This document shows, piece after piece, positions 38,855 to 49,329 of a stretch of DNA of 64,000 bases. Origin of the DNA: Thereva unica (taxonomy: Eukaryota; Arthropoda; Insecta; Diptera; Therevidae); NCBI GenBank assembly GCA_949987705.1, contig OX465284.1, positions 110,715,163 to 110,779,162 of the forward strand. The letters are read 5' to 3'. Position 1 is the stretch's first letter. Each line of letters begins with the position of its first letter. Below the pieces are notes generated by a model. That model saw only the letters and a program-made list of their open reading frames with translations, ran no database searches and was not told the DNA's origin. The position numbers and the translations under genes were made by a program.

Positions 38855-39284
38855 CTAAAAATCAACAAAATTGACGAGATTGAGCAAAAAAAAGTTCAAC
38901 AAACTGACGAACCCACACACTTTCAGTTCAGTTTATCGCACAGTTTTTTTACACAGTTCAACTGCCCAGTTATGACTGAGAGTTTAGGCCGCTTTAACGA
39001 AGACAACTCTTTTTGACACGCACATACACACAGGAGTAGCTTGGAAGTTATACAAATCGTGCCTAGTGCCTTGTTTGCCGCTTGGCTATCCGAAAACAGG
39101 ATTACACTGGTTTGGGCCATTGGTTCGTTTATTTGGCGCCATCTAAACTTACGAATATTCTCTACCATTTATTTCAAATCCGTTTACGTTGTCAATTAAA
39201 TTACCATCGATACGCAAAAAGTAACTCTTTTTCGGACATCCTGCATAACATTGCCCAGTATTCCCGGCCATGATAGCAGCTATA
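38855..39284. other. No gene recognised
   Basis: GGCGCCATCTAAACTTACG near 39135 resembles the end of the mariner-type element that follows and may be its other terminus. Confidence 0.4.
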
Positions 39285-39650
39285 TTTCGGTTCATATGTC
39301 AGCTTTGAGTTCGTCAATGGTCTTTAGCTTGCTGCCATAAACTTTAATCGTACTCAAAGAAATTCTACACCAAACTACGAATTGTGTCGTCTGAAAGCAT
39401 AAAATTTCTCCCACCATATTTCTTACGATAAGCACGCACAGTTTTCACAATTGAGCGATTGTTTTCAATGTACAATGTCGTAAAGTGCTACAATTGCAGC
39501 GCATTCTTTCAGTGTGTATTGACTCATAGCTCTTAAAATGGTACAGAATGGCGTTTCAGAATTGTGTACATTTGTCGAAATCGGCTAAAAAATGTCCGAG
39601 TTATTCTGTGTTGAAATACCGAAGGTCTAGATGGCGCATCCTGTAGATTG
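39285..39650 (-). pseudogene. DUF4817/mariner-type transposase N-terminus
   Basis: On the minus strand, MSQYTLKECAAIVALY starts at about 39528. After a frameshift the reading is ENNRSIVKTVRAYRKKYGGR and DDTIRSLV, the helix-turn-helix start of insect DUF4817 transposases. The DDE region is absent. The upstream non-coding end (39550-39650) recurs at 785-885. Confidence 0.78.
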
Positions 39651-39898
39651 ATTCAAAGGCTTAAATTTTAGTCAAACGGTTGGTCGAGTACTGGAACCGA
39701 AATACACTTGTGTTAAAATTCATACATTAAAACACTTCGCAATTCGCTCTTAAAAAATATCGAAACACACAATTTCAATTTCGGACAGATTTCTACATTT
39801 AAATTTAACAATTTTACAATCTTATTCAATCATTACGATTAAATATGTCTTAAATACTAACACTGTACGAGATTTTTTTTTTTGGTTTTCCTGCAATT
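39651..39898. other. 3' flank of gene D
   Basis: AT-rich, no feature identified. Confidence 0.4.
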
Positions 39899-40479
39899 TC
39901 AATTGTTCATGGTTGAAATTAGGTAGCACTCCGTGAGCTGTACTATTGTACTAAGGAAACATATTGCGCTGGCAAAAATATAATATGAACTCTTTTCGGG
40001 CACCATTAGTGGTTTATGCTTATCTTTTCCTGTCTTCCAGTAGTAATATTTCAGTCGATCGCTGGCTATTGAGGCCGTGTATTGCTTCAGGTGTAGGGCA
40101 TTACATATAAGCACAACGCCAATTACGGCAAATGCAGCGGCGCCCATCAATGTAAATGCTAAATTCGCTTTGGATGTGAAGTCTTTTACTCTAACAAATG
40201 CTGAAACAGAAAATCAAAAGTAAAGTAAGGAAATATGTATTGGAGTTGATGGACGAACCCATGAAGACAATTCCTTGGATGAGTGCATATCCGACAAGTA
40301 TCCCGATTACGAAAACAGACAGATTATCGCGTGTGGCGTGTGTTAGGCCTCCTCCACCTGCTAAAAGTAGGACCTGTGGACGAATACAAGAATTAGTTAA
40401 GATGTTGCAACCAAAAATTTAAACTACTTACGAATAAAATAAGTTTGGACAAAACTTCCCACGTGGCCAATTTTGTCAT
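39899..40479 (-). CDS. Small 4-TM membrane protein D, complete
   Basis: Three exons on the minus strand: 40479-40432 (16 codons), 40373-40259 (115 nt) and 40200-39899, with two 58-base GT-AG introns in phases 0 and 1. The product has 154 residues and four predicted helices, at about 10-28, 35-56 (IGILVGYALI, the family's xGxxxGY motif), 66-90 and 128-148. It is the most divergent complete member. Exon 1 ends in LILF rather than Glu-Leu, and the loop between helices 3 and 4 is stretched to about 37 residues and rich in Lys, Tyr and Asp. The ATG is chosen because it opens the only frame leading into the conserved phase-0 donor. Function unknown. Confidence 0.88.
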
Positions 40480-41068
40480 GATCTATGTATGTTTGTAAAA
40501 TTTTATATAAGTTTTTTATGAAAGTACAAAAATTGTGTTTTTTGTCATATCAACTAATTTGTGAGTCAGGGCCTCCTATTGTGAACATTCAAGGGCTGCG
40601 TAGCTTTGTATAAAAGACAATCGTAAACTTAGTTTTTTTTAGTTTTTTAAGTTAATACAGTTTACACCAAGGAGTTGAAAAACTCCAAAATACCTATACA
40701 GGATGGAATATAGACAAATGATCAAACTAACAATAAACGGACACAGCCTAACACTGAAAAGAAACTGAAACGAGAAAATGGACGCCCAAACCACAAAATG
40801 GACACTTTCAATTTCATTGATACAAATGAGGATTGTCCAGCCAACTCGCTAGAGCTTGCTACCAAATTTGCAGCCAATAAAACGTTGCAAAGTTTCTGTT
40901 CCAATATCCACGGCTTGGTGGCAGTTTACTTTGTAGTTTGCCAGATTTTTGCCCGTTGACAGCGACATGGACGAACACGAACAATTTTGGAATAAGGGGC
41001 ATCGCTACAGAACTATTCGTGAATTTTAGCTCGATCAGGTGAATCTCTCTTTCGCCGTGAAAGCTTAG
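40480..41068. other. 5' flank of gene D
   Basis: It should contain the gene D promoter; no core element stands out. Confidence 0.35.
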
Positions 41069-41285
41069 TATGGAGTTCGTACGAAATTCCATTTTCCCAT
41101 ATAAAATACACCAAAAGCGATGCACGGAATTCCGCACCCCCAAGTTTTGCGTGTACTTTTTGTTTTGTGAGTTAACATTTCGAACGGAGGAATACTGGTA
41201 GAACTATATCGCTATTGCCACTCTCCAACAAGTGGTTCTGCAAAGATATTGAAGACTTTTTCCGTTCACGTTGGAACGGAATAAT
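41069..41285. repeat. Dispersed repeat, copy 1
   Basis: Same orientation as 55742-55935: GTACGAAATT, CACGGAATTCCGC, GTGTACTTTTTGTTTT, TACTGGTA, AAGTGG and TTTTCCGTTCACGTT. The left end TAGTATGGAGTTCG corresponds, inverted, to the right end of the 55.7 kb copy, so this is probably a TIR element. Confidence 0.65.
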
Positions 41286-41344
41286 AGCCTCGAAACACGG
41301 TAATCAAAATATGACGAAAATTCGTCATTTATGACGAACGTCTA

Positions 41345-41535
41345 AAGCGGGACGTTTGCCTTTCGGCAAACATGTCCAAAACACCGTAGTCGTCGTTTTT
41401 GCATTTCTTCTTCGATCAGTGTCATCGCATCTTTGTCGAACTGTCTCGTTTCGAAGACTATCGCGTAGTGAGACACCGAGGATTTGCCTCAAGCATCGCA
41501 TTTGGAAAACCTCGAGCTTCTTAACGTCCTGCGTT
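41345..41535 (-). mobile_element. RTE-type LINE internal fragment
   Basis: It matches 46290-46470 of the main RTE copy: CGGCAAACATGTC, GTTTTTGCATTTCTTC, ATCGCGTAGTGAGACACCG, CCTCAAGCATCGCATTTGG and GAGCTTCTTAACGTCC. Confidence 0.78.
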
Positions 41536-41727
41536 AGGTTAGGTTATATACCCCCAAATCCGACGAATTCAATTATGATGATATAGTGGAGGAAGTTAAC
41601 GAGACGCTTCTACGATATCATTTTCAAGACCATCCACAAATCTTTTTCGTCTTGTTCTTTAACGGCTTTGCAATCGGGATCCGATCAAGGCCTCTCGCAA
41701 CTCACATAAGGGGCCAACAGGCTATTT

Positions 41728-41790
41728 TTTTTTTTTTTTTTTTTATGTGACACACTAGAGACTTAGGGAAGGCCCCTTTGTGCTGTCGAC

Positions 41791-41822
<32 letters not shown>

Positions 41823-42216
41823 GAAATGTCGAACAGCAGCTCTAGTCGGAAGATAGAGAGAGAAGTGAAGGAAAGAACTGTCACAACCTAGCTGCGGTTT
41901 TTTTTTTTGTATTTCACCTACTCCCAACCATTTCGCGACTCTGACATCGGGGCATCGAGAACAACTCGCTGGAGTGTTATGCCTCCTGAAACGAGTTGAA
42001 TCTCATCAACCAACCGATGACATACGCTTGGTGGAGCGGGGAAGAGAACTAGTGAAGGCTATGACAGGAAGAATCAGGAATGCAAAGAGGGAAGAAGAAA
42101 GAAGGAAAGTTATGTAGGCGGGAAATTGGGAAAGGCAGGACCGTGGCACCGCCGGGAATCGAACCCGGGACCTCTGGGGATAGTAGTCAGGCGCCTTACC
42201 CCTAGGCTACCGAGGC
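41728..42216 (-). repeat. tRNA-derived SINE, copy 2
   Basis: Full-length relative of 3588-4036 with the same tRNA-like head (42216-42145, B box GGTTCGATTCC), body and A tail. A second long T run at 41797-41822 lies inside the body and may be an expanded A-rich linker. Confidence 0.85.
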
Positions 42217-42224
42217 TATAGTGG

Positions 42225-43015
42225 GCTTTTCTGGCTTTTAGCAGTAGTGCGCGTATATCTGGTACCATGTCATTGTCGTTTGCTACTATTGACCCAAGGT
42301 AGGTAAATCATTTTACCACTTCAAACTCGTGTTCCTGTACCTTGATTGTAGGACCAATGTTAGGTGTTCTTGTAGACGAGGCCACCATGTGCTTTGTTTT
42401 GCTTTCTTTAATGTGAAGTTTTTCTGCCGCCCGCTCAATCTGGGTGAAAGCTTCTTGTACAGCTGTTGTTGTTCTTCCAAAGATGTCAATGATGTCTGCA
42501 TAAGCCAGTAAATAGGTGGACTTGTAGAGGATTTTGCCCCTTGATGTCACGCCCGAATCTCAGATCACTTTCTCCAACGCCAGGTTGAAAAGGAGTCAGG
42601 CCCGACCGTTCCCTTGTCGGCGTCCATTATAGATGTTGATTGGTCTGGACTGGACAGTGTTCTGAATACCTTTACATGGCTTGTCACATCGGTCATAGTC
42701 AACCTTCATAGTCCTGTCAAATTATTGGGGATGCCGAATTCTCTCATGGTTTTGTAGACTTCTACTCTGGCTAAGCTATCATAGGCGGCTTTAGAGTCGA
42801 CGAAGGGGTGTTGAATTGAGTTTTGAAACTCTAGACATATTTCCATAGCCTTTCTCAAGGTGAACATCTAATCAATTATTGATTTGTCTGGGTTGAAGTC
42901 ACACTGGTAATGGCCTATGATGTTTCTGCCATGTGGGGCCATCCTGTTTTCTAGGATAGCGGAGAATATCTTATAAGCGGTACTCAACTACACTCTGGAC
43001 TCTTCGGTAGAACCC
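42225..43015 (-). pseudogene. LINE reverse transcriptase fragment (RTE-like, third family)
   Basis: The minus strand encodes LLAYADIIDIFGRTTTAVQE (the catalytic motif degraded from YADD to YADI), then AFTQIERAAEKL and ESKTKHMV. Upstream at 43010-42560 are scattered remnants of the palm domain (AAYDSLARVEVYKT-like and SRAWLLFNLAL-like text across frames). It is distinct from the RTE families at 26.8 and 46.0 kb. The 3' end is cut close to the SINE. Confidence 0.72.
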
Positions 43016-43168
43016 CCGCGTCTGGTGCGGCTGTCGCTCTTTGTACTGGTCTAGTTCACAGACGAGCTTCCTTTTGTCGTCTGTGAATTCTCTTTTCTTC
43101 TTTTCTGAGAGAAATATAAAGCTCTTCGCGTGCCCATGTTCTCCGAGACTGCTGCATTGCTCGGTACT
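43016..43168. other. Spacer
   Basis: Possibly the continuation of the LINE remnant; no motif seen. Confidence 0.3.
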
Positions 43169-43222
43169 CCACGGAACGGTGCAGATACGGCGCGGTTCGA
43201 AACAGAATCATTGTACTCCAGC
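43169..43222. mobile_element. Solo right end of the 7.9 kb MITE
   Basis: TCCACGGAACGGTGCAGATA to CAGAATCATTGTACTCCAG matches 8199-8252 at nearly every position. No left end nearby. Confidence 0.72.
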
Positions 43223-43635
43223 TTTTATTCTTCTGAGCGCGATTCTAACGAATAACTGTAGCTATTTCTGGCCATTTTATTGCGTAGTGCAGCTGTGTTG
43301 ATTCGAGCCTGTCATGCGCTCTCGGAGCACCATAGCAACAAGAGATAGTGATCCGAGTCGAAGTTGGCACCTCAGTACGTTCGTACCGTCATCAGAGCTG
43401 AAAGGAGGCAGCGGTCTATAATCACATGGTTTATTTGGTTGCGAGTGGCTCCATCAGGAGATAACTAGGTGGCTTTGTAGATATCTTTACGCGCAAATCA
43501 AGTACTTGCAGCGACCAAGTTCTTACTTAACTCCACCGTCGTCCGGTCCCAAGTCCAGGGTGTGAAAGGAGGAGGGTGGTAGACCTCCCGAATTGACCAG
43601 AATCGGGAAACCGAAGAAACTAGGCAAGAAACCGC
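43223..43635. other. No gene recognised
   Basis: Nothing identified. Confidence 0.35.
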
Positions 43636-43732
43636 ATTTTTTAAAGCGGCATCGACAGCAGCGTATCCGTTGCGGGGACGTTCCGCTCGGATCGCCAGCT
43701 AACGGATCAAAGAAGAAGAAGAAGGTGTTACT
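43636..43732 (+). mobile_element. RTE-type LINE 3' end
   Basis: GGCATCGACAGCAGCGTATC, GGGACGTTCCGC, TCGCCAGCTAACGGATCAAA and GAAGAAGAAGAAGG: the last 100 bases of the 46.0 kb element, in the opposite orientation. Confidence 0.8.
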
Positions 43733-44598
43733 TGCTGCCATTAATATAACTCGCTCTCCATTGTCATTACTGTCTTCATCCAAGCTGTAGGTGCAGACAT
43801 ATTGCCTGTATACGGGCTCCCGCCCTCTTTTGGCGTTCAGATCTCCTGTATTTTATTTCGGATGATGTCTGACCATTATTAAATTTGAATTATTTAAGTT
43901 TTTTCTTGTAACTAAGTGCTTAGAGTACCAAAACAGCTCACAGTCACAAGAATAGTCACAAACTTTCAATGAGGGTATCTAGATTGGTATTCTTCAACTG
44001 TTACTTTTCTTTTTCAAGTTACAACAGCAAGTTACTGGTAATGAAAGAAGATACATCTAGACCCAAATTATGTTCCAGAACAGGTTCTGAAACAATTGAA
44101 GGAATATCAGAGTAAATTTCCACAGTTACAAGCACCAGTCACAAAAACTTGTGACTTGTGATTGGCCACAATTTAGAATAGGGGGAAATTTTCATTCTCA
44201 AGAAGAAATTTGTTTTTCTTTGTTGGCCCTATATCTCTTTCCTGTCGCCCCTTATTTCCGTAAGGAGCTGGTTTCATGCGAAATGCATTTCTATTCAACT
44301 CTTTCAAAGTCACAAGCTTCATTAATGGTCTTTGTTCTGTCCATTTAAGAGTTACGAAAAGACGCTCCACATTGTATTCATAAATATTACACAAGTGGGG
44401 CATAACGACTTTTCACGAGCTCGTGGTGAACTACTTTACAAATTTAAGCGTGGTATAAGGACAATTATTTCGCCAAACCATTAACTTGCAAACTTCAACC
44501 TAGCTGTGCAGAGGCTCAAAGAGGAGAAATAACATTTAAAATTAGTACGAAAAAATTACACTTAAAAAACACAAGCGAAGTAGATTTTTCTATTACAT
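43733..44598. other. 3' flank of gene B
   Basis: No gene recognised. Confidence 0.4.
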
Positions 44599-44604
44599 TT
44601 TATT
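44599..44604 (-). terminator. Poly(A) signal of gene B
   Basis: AATAAA on the minus strand, about 70 bases past the gene B stop. Confidence 0.55.
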
Positions 44605-44673
44605 TAAAAACATTTTTGACATTTAATTTAGAGTTGTACAGAATTTCTCACCGTTCACTCTCCCAAAAATCAC

Positions 44674-45173
44674 TCACTTATCACGAAACGTAAAAATAGC
44701 ATCAAATCCAAATAGAACTCCATTAACTATAGATAAGGAAGCTTTTATGATTGCCAAATCCCTAGTTCTGGTTCTGAAGGAATACTCCCAAGCCTCCACG
44801 AGCAGCACTCCTGACCCAATAAATAAGCAGCAACCAACGACACTTAGGAAGACGTCGATTCTCTTGTGGATGGGGGCCTTCATTAGAATTCCTTCGAAAG
44901 AAACATTGTGAAACATCAGCATAGATGGATTAGACTAGAGTGTACCTGCGAAGATCCCTAAAACTACTAGAATGTATCCAGTGAAGGTTCCGGTAGCCAG
45001 GAAAGACGTTACCACATCACCATCGTTAAAACTGTAGAAATGGAGAACTAGACAGGCGACCGCAAATGCCTGGAACGATTGCAAAATTATTTTTATGTTT
45101 TTGTATAAATCTCACTGACCAGCTCCAAGAACTTCACCACCGTTAGCCGCGACTTACGATCCTCGTTCGACAT
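44674..45173 (-). CDS. Small 4-TM membrane protein B, complete
   Basis: Three exons: 45173-45120 (18 codons, MSNEDRKSRLTVVKFLEL), 45069-44946 (124 nt) and 44891-44674 (218 nt), with introns of 50 and 54 bases in phases 0 and 1. The 131-residue product has four hydrophobic segments at about 15-31, 38-61 (TGTFTGYILV), 70-92 (KRIDVFLSVVGCCLFIGSG) and 104-126 (VNGVLFGFDAIFTFRD). N- and C-termini are charged and short, suggesting a cytosolic location on the MARVEL-like plan. It is the clearest family reference: exon 2 and exon 3 have the same lengths as in gene C. The first donor is G|GTCAGT; a nearby GTGAG would break the frame. A transposon-free GC-richer upstream region and a poly(A) signal support a live gene. 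Function unknown. Confidence 0.92.
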
Positions 45174-45957
45174 GTTGACTAACAGGTAGACGTATTCATA
45201 CATCCACCTTTGAACAGTCGTGAAGGTGCACCCCGATTACAGCCCTTTTTTCGGACACTGGACCTAACCCCACACACGATTTAGAAGCTGCAAGCTGACT
45301 GATCGCCCGAAACTGCGGAAGGAAACGCAAATCTGGAGAAAAATTCCGATCTGGATTAAAGGCACGAACGAAGCCACTTGAGATTTGTAAACATCTTAAA
45401 TAGAGCGGAGGACACTGGCCTATTGGGAGGCCCAGGACGCCCCCGGAGGGACGGAGCGCGGCGCGGAGATGCAGCTTCCATGTAGGTCGACTGCTCTTGA
45501 TCTCATTGGGACTAATAATTCTGGACCTTTAGTAATGAATCAAGTTCGGATCCATTTTTCTGTAGCATAAGGCCGAGCATAATTCATAATTAGCCCGATA
45601 TAAGCTGCACAGAGATCGGCAGACTGCGGTTCTCCGTTCTCCATCCATCCTCTGCCAATTCAGTTGCCTCGGCTGTAAGTGGCTCGTTGATTAATGTGGG
45701 AGTTCTGCGTTTTGAGGGATGTTTAGTTGATCGCCGGAGCTTTGGCGTTACACTATCAGTGGACGATTTCAGAGTTGCGATTTAAAATGTCGAAGTCAAG
45801 CCTAAAACTTTGACAAGAAATTTTGGAAATAAACCATGGGCCAAAATGTATTTATAGAATTAGGGATTGAAATTGTCGCTCTGGGTTTGCTGTTCTACTC
45901 AAAATCGAGTCGAACACGCTATAATCTTTTGACACACGACATCCACGAGAACACAGT
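45174..45957. promoter_or_regulatory. 5' flank and probable promoter of gene B
   Basis: On the minus strand, GATCAGTCAGC near 45297-45307 fits the arthropod initiator TCAGT about 125 bases above the start codon. A TATTTAA word near 45400 is too far upstream to be its TATA box. A GC-rich patch lies at 45418-45470. No transposon sequence was seen. The initiator call is tentative. Confidence 0.3.
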
Positions 45958-45999
45958 GTGTATATCGTCGCTGTAGAGTCCTGGCGTCCTTCAAGTCCT

Positions 46000-47760
46000 T
46001 ACGTTTTCTTCTTCGTCTTCTTCTTTGATCCGTTAGCTGGCGGTCCGAGTGGGACGACCCCGCAACGGATACGCTGCTGTCGGTGCCGCTGGATCTCGAA
46101 CTCTATTCACGATTCGTTTCCATTCTTGCCGGTTTTTGGCGACGTCTCGAGCCTCGGCAACTGGCAACCGTTGATTCTTTAGGTCACCCTCGATATTCTT
46201 TAGTCAGGTTTTCTTCGGTGCCGATCGCTGGATTCTCCAGCCTGCGAGACGATCTCGCCACAGAAGTTTACGTGCCAAGCGGTCATCATCCATTCGGCAA
46301 ACATGTCTAAACCATCGAAGTCGACGTTTTTGCATTTCTTCCTCGTTCAGTGTCTGCTGATCGCTCCTTTGCCTGACTGTTCTGTTTTCGAAGGCGATCG
46401 CGTAGTGAGACACCGAGGATCTGCCTCAAGCATCGCATTTGGAAGACCTCGAACTTCTTAACGTCCAGTTTGAGCAGAGTACACGTTTCAGATCCATAAA
46501 GAAGGCTCGGAAGGATCAACGTTCGGTAAAGGCGTACTTTTGTTTTGATGGAAATATTTGTTCGTTTCCATATGCACCACTTGAGCGAGGGGAATGTTGC
46601 TGTTGCCTGGCCGATGCGGCTGTGAACGTCGGACGTCGATGCTACTTTCGTTTCCTCAACCAATGATCCCAAATATTTGAACCTCGGAACCTGTTCGATT
46701 TGGGTTCCATAGAGGTGAACACTGGCCCTCGATCCGTCCGTTATGAGCACTTTGGTCTTTTCGGCATTTAACCCGTATGTCTGGGCGATGCGGTAAATGT
46801 CGTATAAGATGTCCGTTGCTTCGACATCCGTGTCGGCGAAAACGGCGCTATCGTCGGCGAACATTAAGACGGTTACGAGGTTGACGTGGTATCGTACTCC
46901 GAGTCGTCCATCGAATGCTTCCGGCATAATCGCGTCGACCACAACATTGAAGAGAAGTGGCGAAGCGACGTCTCTCTGTCGGACACCCGTTTCAACTGGG
47001 AACTCCTCGGATAAGTCGCTTTGAATACGAACGCTACTTGATGAGCCATCGTACGACGCTTGGAGATGTTGGATGATTCTCAATGGCAGGTGTTCGGTTT
47101 CCAAGACTCGATGCAATCGAAAGCGGATTTGAAATCGATGAAAATGACGACCGTTCGTTTGCCACCACGAATTCTTTCTTCCATTAGCTGACGGAGTTCG
47201 AATATTTGATCAATACAGCCTCGATGTGGTCTAAATCCCGCTTGTTCTTTCCGGCTCCTTTGCTCTCGATGTTTATGTAGCCTCGATTGTATGATTTTCG
47301 TAAATACTTTGCCGACGATCGAAAGGAGGCTAATACCACGATAATTCTTGCATTCCCGACTGTCACCTTTCTTTAAAATTGGGACCATGATCGCTTTGTT
47401 CCCCGCCGAAGAGACGCGATCCGAATGTCATACGTGTGTTAGGAGGACATGAAGTCGTTGTGATAAGACATCACCTCTGTCTTTCTCGGTGGTTACTTGG
47501 TCTATTTCCGGCGCTTTTCCATTTTTCAGCGATTTTATTGCCGTCTTCACCGTTATTCGCCGGCTGTTCGATAATCGGCGGTTCGGGTACTGGACCTTGT
47601 TGCGGATTGTGATTGTACAGGTGATGGAAGAATTCTCTCCACCGCTGCAGGCGTTCATAGGGAGATGTCACAAAAGTTCCATCCGATTTTTTGATGTTGT
47701 CCGGTACTCGTGCCTCGTCGCTGCTTATTCCATGTCGGCCGCAACGTTATTGGTCTAAGG
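46000..47760 (-). pseudogene. RTE-type LINE, main copy
   Basis: A 1.8 kb 5'-truncated RTE-like LINE. From its 5' side: degraded text at 47670-47430 (MTSPYERLQRWREFFHHLYN, GKAPEIDQVT), VVPILKKGDSRECKNYRGIS and AGFRPHRGCIDQIF (47388-47080). Then in one 269-codon frame (47116-46307): the PVETGVRQRDVASPLLFN block, catalytic MFADDSAVF, YLGSLVEET and LLYGSETCTL. The last 300 bases (46310-46000) cover the C-terminus and 3' end, finishing in a (GAA)n-like tail at 46023-46002. Three frames are needed. A 47-base imperfect direct repeat (45955-46001 and 47767-47813) flanks it. Confidence 0.88.
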
Positions 47761-47873
47761 GACCAAAGAGTGTCTATCGTCGCTCTCGAGTCCTGGCGTC
47801 TCTCGAGTCCTTGCATTTAGCAACAAAAACCAAAATGAAAGAAAAACAATGCATTAAAAGATTCGACATAAAA

Positions 47874-47879
47874 TTTATT
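47874..47879 (-). terminator. Poly(A) signal of gene E
   Basis: AATAAA on the minus strand 52 bases after the gene E stop. Confidence 0.6.
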
Positions 47880-47930
47880 GAGCTTCACACGGTTAATTTC
47901 TAATTCCACTTTTTACCTGGTACTAAAATA

Positions 47931-48356
47931 TTAAGGAAGGGCGTCAGGACCCTCAACCACGAACCTCATGTATATGTAGTCAGCCAAATGAACCCCAGAG
48001 CTAACGAAAAAAGTTGTTCCACTAAAGATCTGCGTTGGCACCACCACATCCTCCCGTATAGCATTCGCGTAACAAAACAGAACCCCGCTCACTAGAAACA
48101 TTACAAAGGCGGTAAAGGAGTATATCATGTCCCGAGTCAGGTTAATGTAGATGTTCAAGTATTTAGCTGGAGATTAAAGTTGGCATTAGTAAAGAGATTA
48201 GAGTGGGATTAGTAAATACTTACTTAATAGCGCTGCAGCTGGAAGGATGCTGAACGCAATCAGAGTCCCAGAAACGGCCAAGGTCTTGGACACCACGACG
48301 ATCTCGTCGTGTTGAAAGTCTAGACGAAAAAGGCTGAGAGTTATGCCGATAAAACA
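47931..48356 (-). CDS. Small 4-TM membrane protein E (first exon missing)
   Basis: Exon 2 is 48356-48224 (133 nt) and exon 3 is 48166-47931 (236 nt), with a 57-base intron GTAAGT...CCAG in phase 1. The joined 122 residues contain helices matching the family plan: CFIGITLSLF, then VSGTLIAFSILPAAALL, FTAFVMFLVSGVLFC and GTTFFVSSGVHLADYIYM. A short acidic/Pro C-terminus (EGPDALP) follows. The xGxxxGY motif is replaced by SGTLIAF, so it is a diverged member. No first exon exists in the 147 bases separating it from gene F upstream: no frame there ends in phase 0 at a GT donor. It may use an exon above gene F. A poly(A) signal lies 52 bases downstream. Function unknown. Confidence 0.8.
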
Positions 48357-48503
48357 CTGTTGATAAAGAATTACTAATTAGTTCTCTCAAAACATAAATA
48401 AAAAAAGAGATTTTGCTTGGAATTTGTGCGTGTATTTCGGTTGAGAACGCATAAATTTTGTTAATTACAGTATAAACGACTAAAACTGATTTGCTCTCTC
48501 TCT

Positions 48504-48989
48504 CTATCTCATAGAGTAGGTCTTTCGCAAGCCGGCCTTATTGATATCGGCTGTACTAGCGCATTTCCTTTCCTTAATTGTCAATTCTTGATTAATCAAA
48601 TAAATGTGATCGTGAAAGTTCATTAGTCCTACTAGAAACCCTAAAATTCCAGCAACAAGGATCTTCCGTTTGGCAATCGGATCCTCCTTTTGATGGCGCA
48701 AATTGAGAATGACGCTTGATGAGATTGTTATAAGAATAAACCACCACAAGGAGTATATAATATCGCGTTTTCTTGAGTAGTACTGATTGCCAAAACTAGC
48801 TAATGGAGATGATGTATTAGTAAAACAGTGTTAAAATGACATACAACGACATATTTGAAAAGGTATACCTATTATGCTACCCACTGTCGTGACGAGATTT
48901 CCTAATATAAATCCGGCAACAGCGATCATTAGTGGATCGCGAATGTGTTCAGCGATTCCAAACAAGGACAGTGTGGTTATAATTAGAAT
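48504..48989 (-). CDS. Small 4-TM membrane protein F (first exon missing)
   Basis: Exon 2 is 48989-48869 (121 nt) and exon 3 is 48799-48504 (296 nt), with a 69-base intron in phase 1. Of two possible AG acceptors four bases apart, only the first keeps the frame. The 138 residues show four hydrophobic segments (ILIITTLSLFGI; MIAVAGFILGNLVTTVGSII; IIYSLWWFILITISSSVIL; ILVAGILGFLVGLMNF) and a basic C-terminal tail of about 35 residues, longest in the family. No poly(A) signal was seen between its stop and gene E. Exon 1 was not found; gypsy debris begins about 340 bases upstream. Function unknown. Confidence 0.8.
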
Positions 48990-49329
48990 CTAGAATTAGA
49001 TTTATTGTAATCAGAAATATTTATGTTCCTTTTTTAATAACAAAAAAATAAGGTGGTGGCTTATTTAGCCTCAATACAGGGCAATTCAATTATGACGAAA
49101 ATTCATCATTTATGACGAAAGCCTTTTGGGGGTGACACACGTTAGAATACCTCATTATGCTTTGACAGCTGTAACAAGTAGTAGTGTAGTGAAAAGGTTC
49201 AGTGAAAGAAATATAAAAAAAAATATTTCCTTTGGTACGTTGAAAGGCAGACGATTCACTTTATACACTGACCATTGACCTAATCATTCCAACAAAAATC
49301 CGAGAAGGCATCCCCAAGGCTCCCTAGGC
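48990..49329. other. Presumed first intron of gene F
   Basis: AT-rich. TATGACGAAAATTC and TTTATGACGAA near 49095-49125 recur at 41308-41340 and hint at another small repeat. No exon 1 recognised. Confidence 0.35.

Noticed and set aside
41725..41822. Structured T-rich element
   Set aside because: Explained by the A tail and an A-rich part of the SINE on the minus strand.
46797..47024. Plus-strand frames over the RTE element
   Set aside because: They are antisense to the reverse transcriptase and have no independent support.
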